This document shows positions 1 through 6,112 of a stretch of DNA of 10,390 bases, piece after piece (the stretch's first letter is position 1; each line of letters begins with the position of its first letter). The stretch comes from Galactobacter sp. (GTDB lineage: Bacteria; Actinomycetota; Actinomycetes; Actinomycetales; Micrococcaceae). Location: positions 1 to 10,390 of the forward strand of contig JALAHE010000221.1 of the NCBI GenBank assembly GCA_022712075.1, in the 5' to 3' direction. Below the pieces are notes generated by a model, which was given only the letters and a program-made list of their open reading frames with translations, was not told where the DNA came from and made no database searches. A program made the translations under genes and the position numbers.

Positions 1-5
1 AACCC

Positions 6-557
6 GTGCTGTCCCCCTCCCCAGACAACGGCCCTACGTCCCGCCTCGCCGCCCTGGGCAGGAAGGCGTCCCGCCGCCCCGGCCAGCCGACGATCACCCA
101 GCGCACCGCGCTGCTCGGCGCCCTCGCGACGCTCGCTACCCTCGGCTTCCTCGGCGTGGTGGGCGCGCTCACCGGCTCGCAGCTGCTCGTGGCCGGGTTC
201 GCCTCCTCGTGCGTCCTGGCATTCATGCTCCCGGGCGCCCCGCTCGCCCCCCCCCTCACCGTCAGGGGTGGGCCCCGCGTGGCCGGCGTCTGCGGGCTGA
301 CCGTCCGCTTCCTCCTCCCGGCGGGCTGGTTCAGCGCCATCCTCGCCGTGCTGCTCTCCATGCTCGTCATGGCCCTGCTCGGCGTGCTCCACCCGCCGGC
401 CGGCGGCAACCCGCTGGCCATCGTGCTGGCGCAGGAGCAGTGGAGCTACCTCATCGCCCCCGTGCTCATCGGCGCCCTCGCGGTTGGCTTCTTCACGTGG
501 GCCTACGCCTGGCTCGCCAAGCGGCTCCGAGCCGGGGGCAGCGACCCCATCGGCTAG
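6..557 (+). CDS. HPP-family integral membrane protein
   Basis: The product is a 183-residue hydrophobic protein with about four or five membrane segments (roughly residues 34-55, 59-75, 92-106, 108-126 and 147-170). The family call rests on the motif HPPAGGNPLA at residues 129-138. It is supported by the preceding stretch around residues 60-90, with a small-residue helix, a proline-rich PGAPLAPP turn and a GG pair, as in HPP proteins. HPP-family members are inner-membrane proteins, some of them linked to nitrite transport in plastids and cyanobacteria; the bacterial role is mostly unknown, so no substrate is assigned. The frame stays open to the left edge, so the GTG at position 6 may be internal and the true start may lie outside the window. 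A GC-rich hairpin follows the stop. The next gene starts 105 bases on, on the same strand. Confidence 0.72.
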   Translation: MLSPSPDNGPTSRLAALGRKASRRPGQPTITQRTALLGALATLATLGFLGVVGALTGSQLLVAGFASSCVLAFMLPGAPLAPPLTVRGGPRVAGVCGLTVRFLLPAGWFSAILAVLLSMLVMALLGVLHPPAGGNPLAIVLAQEQWSYLIAPVLIGALAVGFFTWAYAWLAKRLRAGGSDPIG

Positions 558-566
558 CCGCCCCGG

Positions 567-584
567 GGGCCGGCTCCCCGGCCC
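567..584 (+). terminator. Possible GC-rich hairpin terminator after the HPP gene
   Basis: A perfect 7-bp stem (GGGCCGG / CCGGCCC) with a 4-base loop lies 10 bases after the stop codon. There is no T-tract after it, so intrinsic termination is uncertain. Its position suggests a 3' end or RNA-stabilising hairpin. Confidence 0.35.
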
Positions 585-596
585 GGCCGCGGCACC

Positions 597-605
597 TGAC
601 ACAAT
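597..605 (+). promoter_or_regulatory. Weak candidate -10 region for the AI-2E-family gene
   Basis: TGACACAAT resembles an extended -10 element and sits about 58 bases before the GTG start at 663. No convincing -35 hexamer is found at the right distance, so this is only a suggestion. Confidence 0.25.
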
Positions 606-650
606 GGGCGCCAACGTGCCGGGCGGGGACCCCCGCCGGAACCGCCACCC

Positions 651-657
651 AAGGGGG
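651..657 (+). promoter_or_regulatory. Ribosome binding site deciding the GTG start at 663
   Basis: AAGGGGG lies 5 bases before GTG 663, and no competing start has a comparable site. Confidence 0.6.
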
Positions 658-662
658 ACGCA

Positions 663-1937
663 GTGATCTTCGGCAAGAAGCCGACCGCCTCAAACGATGC
701 GCAGCGCCAGGCCGCGGACGCGGCGCGCGCCGCCGCGGGGATCCGCCCGGTTGCCAACCGCGCGCCGCGGCCGGTGCTCGGCGTCAACGACCCCGTCCCG
801 CGCGATCCGGGCAGCTCCCGCCTGGTGCACCTGTGGAGCGACGGGCTCGGCACCGCCGGGACGCGCTCGCTGCAGGTGATCCTCGTGATCATCCTCGCGG
901 CCGCGGTGATCTTCGCGATGACGCGGCTCTCCCTCGTGGTGCTGCCGCTCCTGCTCGGCGTCATCCTCGCCTGCGCGCTCTGGCCGCTCATCCGGCTTCT
1001 GCGCCGTTGGCTCTCTCCCATGCTCTCGGCCTGGATCGTGTTGCTCGGCGCCTTCCTCATCCTGGGCGGCATCATCACGGGCATCGTCACCTCCGTGGTC
1101 TCGCAGTGGGGGACGCTCTCTGAGAAGGCCCAGCAGGGCTTCGCGCAGGTCCAGGGCTGGCTCCAGGCCCTGCCCATCCAGATCGATCAGGACCAGCTCC
1201 AGCAGTGGATCGGCAAGGCCACCGAGTTCCTCACGAGCGCGCAGTTTGGCGCCGGCGCGCTCTCCGGGCTCTCCGCCGCCGGCAACTTCTTCGTTGGGGC
1301 GGGCACGCTCCTCGTCACCCTGTTCTTCTTCCTGAAGGACGGCGACACCATCTGGAAGTTCTTCATGAGCTGGGTCCCCGAGCGCGTGCGCCCCACCTGG
1401 GACCGCGCCGGCGCCCGCGCCCGCGACGTCTTCGGCGGCTACCTGCGTGGCACCACGATCGTGGCGGCCGTCGACGCGATCGGCATCGGCCTGGTCATGG
1501 TGATCATCGGCGTGCCGCTCGCCTTCCCGCTCGCGATCCTCGTCTTCCTCGGCGCGTACATCCCCATGGTCGGCGCGGCCGTGGCCGGCGTGCTCTCCGT
1601 GCTCGTCACGCTCGTCAGCTCCGGTGTGTGGCAGGCGCTCGTGGTCGCGATCGCCACCGTGGTGATCCAGCAACTCGAGGGAAACCTGCTCCAGCCGGTG
1701 GTCATGGGCAACACCCTGCACCTGCACGGCCTCGTCATCCTCATCACGCTGACCGGCGGCTCCATCCTCGGCGGCATCGTGGGCGCGCTCATCTCGGTCC
1801 CGCTCGTGGCCGCCGCCTGGGCCATCGTCAAGGTCTTCTCCGGCCGGGAGTCCCCGGACGACGACCCCGCCGAACGCAAGCGCCGCCGCAAGGTGCGCAA
1901 GCTCGCCAAGGCGCGCGCCAAGGCCCTCGCCTCCTAA
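663..1937 (+). CDS. AI-2E family transporter (PerM/YhhT-like membrane protein)
   Basis: The product is a 424-residue polytopic membrane protein. A polar N-terminus of about 65 residues is followed by membrane segments near 69-87, 89-108 and 122-147. Then come a soluble amphipathic section (about 148-205), a further membrane block (about 206-223 and 262-390), and a highly basic cytoplasmic tail rich in Lys and Arg. Family landmarks are LKDGD at 224-228, GAYIPMVG at 297-304 and QLEGNLLQP at 337-345. Family members export small molecules (E. coli TqsA/AI-2) or act as ion antiporters; the name does not show that this one handles autoinducer-2. The GTG start is chosen because AAGGGGG at 651-657 lies 5 bases upstream and the hydrophobic core starts well downstream. 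It is a single gene, convergent with ferritin. Confidence 0.9.
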   Translation: MIFGKKPTASNDAQRQAADAARAAAGIRPVANRAPRPVLGVNDPVPRDPGSSRLVHLWSDGLGTAGTRSLQVILVIILAAAVIFAMTRLSLVVLPLLLGVILACALWPLIRLLRRWLSPMLSAWIVLLGAFLILGGIITGIVTSVVSQWGTLSEKAQQGFAQVQGWLQALPIQIDQDQLQQWIGKATEFLTSAQFGAGALSGLSAAGNFFVGAGTLLVTLFFFLKDGDTIWKFFMSWVPERVRPTWDRAGARARDVFGGYLRGTTIVAAVDAIGIGLVMVIIGVPLAFPLAILVFLGAYIPMVGAAVAGVLSVLVTLVSSGVWQALVVAIATVVIQQLEGNLLQPVVMGNTLHLHGLVILITLTGGSILGGIVGALISVPLVAAAWAIVKVFSGRESPDDDPAERKRRRKVRKLAKARAKALAS

Positions 1938-1999
1938 GTCGGGCCGCCCCGGTACCCAGCCACGCGCCGTCGGGCACGTGGCCGGGGCACCCGCCACGA

Positions 2000-2066
2000 T
2001 TTGAGGCGGGAACAGTGCTTTGAGGCCGGGTTTTCGGGCCTCACAGCGCAAAACGCGCCTCAAAGC
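2000..2066. repeat. Four 8-base elements with an exact 19-base period, arranged with dyad symmetry
   Basis: TTTGAGGC occurs at 2000-2007 and 2019-2026. Its inverse occurs at 2038-2045 (GCCTCACA, one mismatch) and 2057-2064 (GCCTCAAA). Each copy starts 19 bases after the previous one. As RNA, copies 1 and 4 can pair (9 bp) around copies 2 and 3. Alternatively, copies 2 and 4 can pair (10 bp, GCTTTGAGGC / GCCTCAAAGC, 2017-2026 with 2057-2066), and this excludes the first fold. The element lies in the 225-base gap between the convergent AI-2E-family and ferritin genes. Its role is unknown: a structured 3' end, a dispersed palindromic element or a protein-binding array are all possible. Confidence 0.6.
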
Positions 2067-2106
2067 GAAGAATGCACGACGGCGCCCGGTCGCCACAGCG
2101 CGCAAA

Positions 2107-2141
2107 AAACACCCCGCCTCCCCAAGGGAGGCGGGGTGTTT
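2107..2141 (-). terminator. Strong intrinsic terminator of the ferritin gene (possibly bidirectional)
   Basis: A perfect 16-bp stem (2107-2122 with 2126-2141, core CACCCCGCCTCCC) has a 3-base loop. Read on the minus strand, the stem runs into six T residues (the A-tract at 2104-2109), which is a classic intrinsic terminator 22 bases beyond the ferritin stop. On the plus strand only TTT follows, so it probably also stops AI-2E transcripts but less strongly. Confidence 0.88.
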
Positions 2142-2162
2142 GCGTACTCGGTGTGCCTGGGG

Positions 2163-2669
2163 TCAGTGCTCGTCCTCGGGGCCGCGGGCGCCGAGCTCGC
2201 GGTCCAGGGCCAGCAGGCCGGAGCCGTCGCCGCCCACGCGCTTGATGCGGCCGATGATGCCGCCCACGGTGGCCTCCTCCTCGACCTGCTCGTCCACGAA
2301 CCAGTTCAGGAGCGGCAGCGAGTCGATGTCGCCCGTCTCGAGGGCCAGGCGGTAGAGGTCGCGGATGGCCTCGGAGACCTTGACCTCGTGGGCCAGGGAC
2401 GCCTCGAAGGCCTCGAGGACGGTGGTGATTTCCAGGCCCTGCGCGGGGATGGCCTGGAAGACGGGCCGGGAGCCGCGGTCCACCATGTGGGTGATGAACT
2501 TATCGCGGTGTTCCAGCTCTTCCTCGGCCTGGGCCTTGAACCAGCCGGCGAGGCCGGGGAGGTCCATCAGGTCCATTTCGATGGCGAGCTGGCGGTAGGT
2601 AATGGCGGCCTCAAGTTCCAGGGTGACCTGGCGGTTGAAGGCCTCTTCGAGCTTTCCGGTGAGTTCCAT
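2163..2669 (-). CDS. Ferritin (non-haem iron storage protein)
   Basis: The product is a 168-residue four-helix-bundle ferritin, which oxidises Fe(II) and stores it as a mineral inside a 24-subunit cytoplasmic shell. All ferroxidase ligands are in place, one residue later than in E. coli FtnA: Glu18, Tyr25, Glu51, His54, Glu95, Gln128 and Glu131. No haem-ligand methionine typical of bacterioferritin is evident. The ATG at 2669 is chosen because MELTGKLEEAFN is the usual family N-terminus. Starts further out (to 2798) would add 43 basic, low-complexity residues unlike the family. No clear Shine-Dalgarno precedes this ATG. The gene is transcribed alone, ends at a strong terminator, and is divergent from a TetR gene. 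An iron-box-like sequence at 2770-2788 points to DtxR/IdeR control, as known for actinobacterial ferritins. Confidence 0.95.
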   Translation of the reverse strand: MELTGKLEEAFNRQVTLELEAAITYRQLAIEMDLMDLPGLAGWFKAQAEEELEHRDKFITHMVDRGSRPVFQAIPAQGLEITTVLEAFEASLAHEVKVSEAIRDLYRLALETGDIDSLPLLNWFVDEQVEEEATVGGIIGRIKRVGGDGSGLLALDRELGARGPEDEH

Positions 2670-2769
2670 GTCGAGAACACTAAGGGGATATTTCCGGGAG
2701 CGCATCCAAGGGAAGCCTGTCCTCTCCGCCCCGCGTCTGCCCCGCGAACGCCCGCCTTTTCGTGCAAAC

Positions 2770-2788
2770 GGAGGCAAGGCTCGCCTGA
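2770..2788. promoter_or_regulatory. Candidate DtxR/IdeR iron box upstream of ferritin
   Basis: GGAGGCAAGGCTCGCCTGA matches 12 of the 19 positions of the DtxR/IdeR consensus TTAGGTTAGGCTAACCTAA, including the AGG..AGGCT..CCT core. It is also a near-perfect palindrome (AGGC to GCCT, 12 of 14 paired positions complementary). It lies about 100 bases upstream of the ferritin ATG and about 97 upstream of the TetR ATG. A site well upstream of the start fits IdeR acting as an activator of ferritin, as known in mycobacteria. The outer TT/AA bases are only partly kept, so confidence is moderate. Confidence 0.5.
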
Positions 2789-2790
2789 GT

Positions 2791-2820
2791 TTCGACACCC
2801 TTTAGCGACATGAACAAATA
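2791..2820 (+). promoter_or_regulatory. Weak candidate promoter of the TetR gene
   Basis: TTCGAC at 2791-2796 could act as a -35 element with an AT-rich -10-like stretch, ACAAATA, at 2814-2820 after 17 bases. This is the most AT-rich part of the ferritin/TetR gap. A palindrome begins directly at its 3' end. Confidence 0.3.
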
Positions 2821-2834
2821 ACACCTTGGGTGTT
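2820..2834. promoter_or_regulatory. Candidate TetR operator (15-bp perfect palindrome)
   Basis: AACACC-TTG-GGTGTT is a perfect inverted repeat with a 3-base centre. It starts 65 bases before the TetR ATG, where transcription would begin from the candidate promoter. TetR-family regulators commonly bind such palindromes in front of their own gene, so autorepression is the simplest reading. Binding is inferred. Confidence 0.45.
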
Positions 2835-2884
2835 TACCGCTGTGTCAACTGGCACGCGGTGCCTTCGGCTGGAACACTGAGGTC

Positions 2885-3601
2885 ATGCCACGACCACGCC
2901 GATATGACGCAGCAGTCCGGGAACGCCTCCTGAAGGACGCCGCGATGATCGCCGCTACCGAGGGGCCCCTGGCCCTGTCCGCTCGCCGTCTCGCGACGCA
3001 GTCGGGCACCACCACGGCGGCCATTTACACGCTCTTCGGCGGCATGGACTCCCTCAGAGCGGCGCTCACCGCGCAGGCGTTGCAAGATCTGGGCGCCTCC
3101 CTCGAGGCCGTGGCCAAGGACGGCAACCCCGCCGAGCGCCTGCTCTCGCTGGCCCACGCCTACCGCACCTGGGCGCTTGAGCACCCGAACGAGTACCGCT
3201 CGATCCTCTCCGACGCGTTGGGTCTGGCCGTGCGCCGCGCCCCCGATGGGGCCCCGCGCGCCGCCGCCGCGGCGCCGACCGTGCCGATCACGGCCCCCGA
3301 CGTCTTCCTCGACTCGGTGGACGAGGCCTGGCATGTATCCCTCGCGCCGCTGAGCGAGGCGTTCGAGGCGGGCCTAGCCGACGGCACCTTCGCCGGCCCG
3401 GCCTCCGACGCGGCTGCCCTGGCCGTCACCGTGTGGGCCTCGCTGCACGGCATCGTCTCGCTCGAGCTCGTGGGCGTTCTTGACCCCACGCTCGCGCGCC
3501 TCGGCGGCGACGCCGGAGCCGATCGCTTCTTCGATGACGCGCTGGGCCGCCTCATCGCCGGCCTCGTGGTCCCCGTTTCCTCCCGCGGGGCGCATGCCTG
3601 A
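2885..3601 (+). CDS. TetR/AcrR family regulator with a WHG-type C-terminal domain
   Basis: The product is a 238-residue one-domain-pair regulator. The N-terminal helix-turn-helix spans about residues 12-60, with ALSARRLATQSGTTTAAIYTLFGG as helices 2-3 and a typical TetR recognition helix ending in Tyr-x-Leu-Phe-Gly. The C-terminal ligand-binding half contains WASLHGIVSLELVG near residues 185-198. This matches the Trp-x3-His-Gly-x3-Leu-Glu signature of the WHG (TetR_C_33) domain. An Ala-rich linker lies near residues 120-140. Family members are usually ligand-released repressors; the ligand here is unknown. The ATG at 2885 has only a weak purine-rich site (GAGGT). The gene's 3' end overlaps the S4 gene by 8 bases, so the two are very likely co-transcribed. 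A palindrome upstream may be its own operator. Confidence 0.9.
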   Translation: MPRPRRYDAAVRERLLKDAAMIAATEGPLALSARRLATQSGTTTAAIYTLFGGMDSLRAALTAQALQDLGASLEAVAKDGNPAERLLSLAHAYRTWALEHPNEYRSILSDALGLAVRRAPDGAPRAAAAAPTVPITAPDVFLDSVDEAWHVSLAPLSEAFEAGLADGTFAGPASDAAALAVTVWASLHGIVSLELVGVLDPTLARLGGDAGADRFFDDALGRLIAGLVVPVSSRGAHA

Positions 3602-3983
3602 GCAGGGCCGCGTCCGCGTTGACGCGTGGCTGTGGGCCGTGCGGGTCTATAAGACCCGTTCGGAGGCCACGGCCGCGTGCCGCGCAGGGCACGTCCGCCT
3701 GAACGGCTCCCCCGCCAAGGCCGCGCAGACCGTGGTCCCCGGCGATCGCCTGCGCGTGCGCAAGAACGGCGAGGAGCGCGACCTCGAGGTGGCCGGCCTG
3801 CTCTCCAAGCGCGTCTCGGCGCCGCTGGCCCAGGTCGCCTACCTCGATCGCACCCCACCGAAGCCCAAGGTGCTCATCCCGCAGGTCCCGATCCGCGACC
3901 GCGGCGCCGGCCGTCCAACCAAGAAGGACCGCCGCGAACTCGACCGCCTGCGTTCCTCATGGAATCCCGAATCGGACGACTGA
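3594..3983 (+). CDS. S4-domain RNA-binding protein (Hsp15/HslR-like)
   Basis: The product is a 129-residue basic protein with one S4 domain at about residues 5-65: RVDAWLWAVRVYKTRSEAT, then AGHVRLNG and the PGDRLRVRKNG beta-hairpin. A positively charged tail (GRPTKKDRRELDRLR) follows. This is the usual layout of the Hsp15/HslR group. In E. coli, Hsp15 binds 50S subunits carrying stalled nascent chains and helps recycle them; the actinobacterial version is smaller and less well studied. ATG 3594 is chosen because the S4 domain starts right after it. An extension to 3480 would lie entirely within the TetR gene. The start sits inside the end of the TetR gene (ATGCCTGA), suggesting translational coupling. 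Confidence 0.88.
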   Translation: MPEQGRVRVDAWLWAVRVYKTRSEATAACRAGHVRLNGSPAKAAQTVVPGDRLRVRKNGEERDLEVAGLLSKRVSAPLAQVAYLDRTPPKPKVLIPQVPIRDRGAGRPTKKDRRELDRLRSSWNPESDD

Positions 3984-4021
3984 GTTCACGCGAGCCCAAG
4001 TGCGCTTGTCGTTTGGGTAAA

Positions 4022-4049
4022 TTTGCGCGTTTCGGTGCACAAATACCTT
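4022..4049 (+). promoter_or_regulatory. Candidate promoter of the cold-shock gene
   Basis: The gap between the S4 and csp genes has a marked AT-rich dip at about 4010-4060. Within it, TTTGCG (4022-4027) and TACCTT (4044-4049) are spaced 16 bases apart. A second option is TTGGGT (4075-4080) with TAGCGA (4099-4104) at 18 bases. Either would give a leader of more than 100 bases. Confidence 0.3.
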
Positions 4050-4109
4050 TCGCTTGTGAAGACGATCACGTAGCTTGGGTGCCGTAGTTCCTAGTTCTTA
4101 GCGAAAAGT

Positions 4110-4216
4110 GGCCCGGGGCACCGGTCCTACGCAGCACAAAGGACCGAACACCCGCCCGGCATCCCGTCGGGTGGTCACCGGCTCCTCCCGCCTCAGGGAG
4201 GCCAAAAGAGAAGGAA
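4110..4216 (+). promoter_or_regulatory. Structured 5' leader of the cold-shock mRNA: three hairpins and a strong ribosome site
   Basis: Three consecutive inverted repeats precede the start. CGGTCCT / AGGACCG is at 4122-4128 and 4140-4146. CACCCG / CGGGTG is at 4149-4154 and 4168-4173. CCTCCC / GGGAGG is at 4184-4189 and 4196-4201. The last one ends 7 bases before the Shine-Dalgarno GAGAAGGAAA (4208-4216/7). Long structured leaders that refold at low temperature are known for E. coli cspA; a similar role here is an inference. The 4184-4189 CCTCCC arm could alternatively pair with part of the ribosome site. Confidence 0.5.
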
Positions 4217-4223
4217 ATGCCCC

Positions 4224-4430
4224 ATGGCTTCTGGCATCGTGAAGTGGTTCAACCCCGACAAGGGTTTCGGTTTCATCGCTCCGGATGATTCCTCCGAGGA
4301 CCTCTTTGCCCACTACTCCGCCATCCAGTCGAACGGCTTCCGCACGCTCGAAGAGGGCCAGCGCGTCGAGTTCGAGGTCGCCGAGGGCCCCAAGGGCCTG
4401 CAGGCCACGGAGATCCGCCCCGTCGCCTGA
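4224..4430 (+). CDS. Cold-shock protein, CspA family
   Basis: The product is a complete 68-residue single cold-shock domain. It begins MASGIVKWFNPDKGFGFI, carrying the RNP1 motif KGFGFI at residues 13-18. RNP2 follows as LFAHY at 27-31, and the C-terminus is GPKGLQATEIRP. It is a cytoplasmic single-stranded RNA/DNA-binding chaperone that melts mRNA structure during cold adaptation and general growth. The length and sequence match the usual 67-70-residue actinobacterial proteins. The start is fixed by the strong AAGGAA site 7 bases upstream of ATG 4224. It is a single-gene unit with a long leader and its own terminator. Whether it is cold-induced or constitutive cannot be told from the coding sequence. 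Confidence 0.97.
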   Translation: MASGIVKWFNPDKGFGFIAPDDSSEDLFAHYSAIQSNGFRTLEEGQRVEFEVAEGPKGLQATEIRPVA

Positions 4431-4447
4431 TCGACCAGGCACCGGCC

Positions 4448-4494
4448 GACGCCGCCGTCCCCGCCTTCCGGCGGGAACGGCGGCGTCGTTCTTT
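4448..4494 (+). terminator. Intrinsic terminator of the cold-shock gene
   Basis: An 18-bp stem with a single mismatch (4448-4465 with 4470-4487, outer part GACGCCGCCGT) has a TTCC loop. It is followed by GTTCTTT at 4488-4494, a T-rich tail. It starts 17 bases after the csp stop. Confidence 0.9.
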
Positions 4495-4550
4495 GTCGGG
4501 AAGGGGACGCCCCGCGGAATAGCCTGCCGCCGCGCGGGGTTGGGCTCAGG

Positions 4551-5561
<1,011 letters not shown>

Positions 5562-5571
5562 CCCCCTTTCG

Positions 5572-5596
5572 CGCGGCGGACCCGGTTCCCGCCGCG
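5572..5596 (+). terminator. Possible hairpin terminator after the LLM oxidoreductase
   Basis: CGCGGCGG (5572-5579) and CCGCCGCG (5589-5596) form a perfect 8-bp stem with a 9-base loop, starting 11 bases after the stop. No T-tract follows, as is common in high-GC actinobacteria, so efficiency is uncertain. Confidence 0.4.
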
Positions 5597-5728
5597 ATCC
5601 TCGGCACGAGGCGTTGCGCCGGCCCGCCGCGCCGCGAGCAACGCGCCGGGCGCAGGCATGGCGCGTCGGCGCCCGCCGGTGCAAGGATGGACGCAGCGGC
5701 CGCCATTGGGGGCGGCCACGAACGCCAC

Positions 5729-5735
5729 GGGAGGT
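5729..5735 (+). promoter_or_regulatory. Ribosome binding site deciding the start of the acidic protein
   Basis: GGGAGGT lies 5 bases before ATG 5741. It favours this start over the upstream in-frame ATG 5687. A 7-bp hairpin (GGCCGCC / GGCGGCC, 5698-5717) lies just in front of it. Confidence 0.75.
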
Positions 5736-5740
5736 GCGCC

Positions 5741-6010
5741 ATGTCCCAGCACGAGGACGAGGAACTCTGGGAGGACGAGATCGCCCCGGAGGGCGAGGAC
5801 GCCATGATCCGCGAAGAGATCTGGGAGGGCGAGGACGACGGCCGCGACGGCTCGCCGGCCGCCGGGTCCTCCGATTCCCCGGAGACCATGGACGAATACG
5901 ATCCGTTGCGCCGCCGCGAGCGCCTGGCTGGCGAGGACATCGGCGATCTGGCCGGCTCCGGCTCGCACATCGAGGTGCTCGGCGAGGACGACGACGACCC
6001 GGAGTGGTGA
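5741..6010 (+). CDS. Small, very acidic hypothetical protein
   Basis: I do not recognise the family of this 89-residue protein. By count, 33 of 89 residues are Asp or Glu, there are six Arg and no Lys or Cys, and the charge is strongly negative. The N-terminal third carries two similar Trp-containing acidic segments (ELWEDEI at about 8-14 and EIWEGED at about 26-32). A lone basic patch, LRRRERL, sits near 56-62, and the chain ends in DDDDPEW. No signal peptide or membrane segment is visible, so it is probably cytoplasmic and largely disordered. The start is set by the strong GGGAGGT. GC-rich third positions argue that it is a real gene. It ends at a small hairpin followed by a very long palindrome that separates it from convergent pcaR. 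Confidence 0.7.
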   Translation: MSQHEDEELWEDEIAPEGEDAMIREEIWEGEDDGRDGSPAAGSSDSPETMDEYDPLRRRERLAGEDIGDLAGSGSHIEVLGEDDDDPEW

Positions 6011-6013
6011 GCG

Positions 6014-6036
6014 AGGGGCGCTCGAGGCGCCCCTTT
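6014..6036 (+). terminator. Hairpin terminator of the acidic protein gene
   Basis: AGGGGCGC (6014-6021) pairs with GCGCCCCT (6027-6034) around a 5-base loop, followed by a short TT. It starts 4 bases after the stop at 6010. Confidence 0.6.
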
Positions 6037-6045
6037 CGCCCACGC

Positions 6046-6100
6046 CAAGACGGGGCTGGGAGCTGCACGACGCCGTCGTGCAGCTCCCAGCCCCGTCTTG
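6046..6100. terminator. Very long palindrome between convergent genes, probable bidirectional terminator
   Basis: Bases 6047-6072 are the exact inverse complement of 6074-6099, with only one base (6073) at the centre. The pair 6046/6100 extends this to 27 bp. The arms begin AAGACGGGGCTGGGAGCTGC. It lies between the plus-strand acidic protein gene (stop 6010) and the minus-strand pcaR (stop 6113), so it can fold in both transcripts. T-tracts are absent on either side apart from the CTT at the end of each arm. Confidence 0.7.
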
Positions 6101-6112
6101 CGTTGGTGGGCC

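Noticed and set aside
663..1937. Autoinducer-2 quorum sensing implied by the family name
   Set aside because: The AI-2E family is broad and includes ion transporters; no luxS or lsr gene is present here.
690..2105. Minus-strand frame opposite the AI-2E-family gene
   Set aside because: Its Glu/Asp/Arg-rich sequence is the mirror of a membrane-protein gene and shows no family features.
1938..2162. Possible tRNA or small RNA gene in the AI-2E/ferritin gap
   Set aside because: No cloverleaf, CCA end or T-loop pattern is visible; only the 19-base-period repeat and the terminator are supported.
2670..2798. N-terminal extension of ferritin to 2798
   Set aside because: It would add 43 basic residues absent from the family and would cover the iron-box region; the normal ferritin N-terminus starts at 2669.
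5611..5644. Inverted repeat GCGTTGC / GCAACGC in the gap before the acidic protein
   Set aside because: The 7-bp arms with a 20-base loop in very GC-rich DNA are easily due to chance, and no function is suggested.
5687..5740. Upstream ATG for the acidic protein
   Set aside because: The ATG at 5741 has a far better ribosome site, and the extra 18 residues include sequence from a hairpin.
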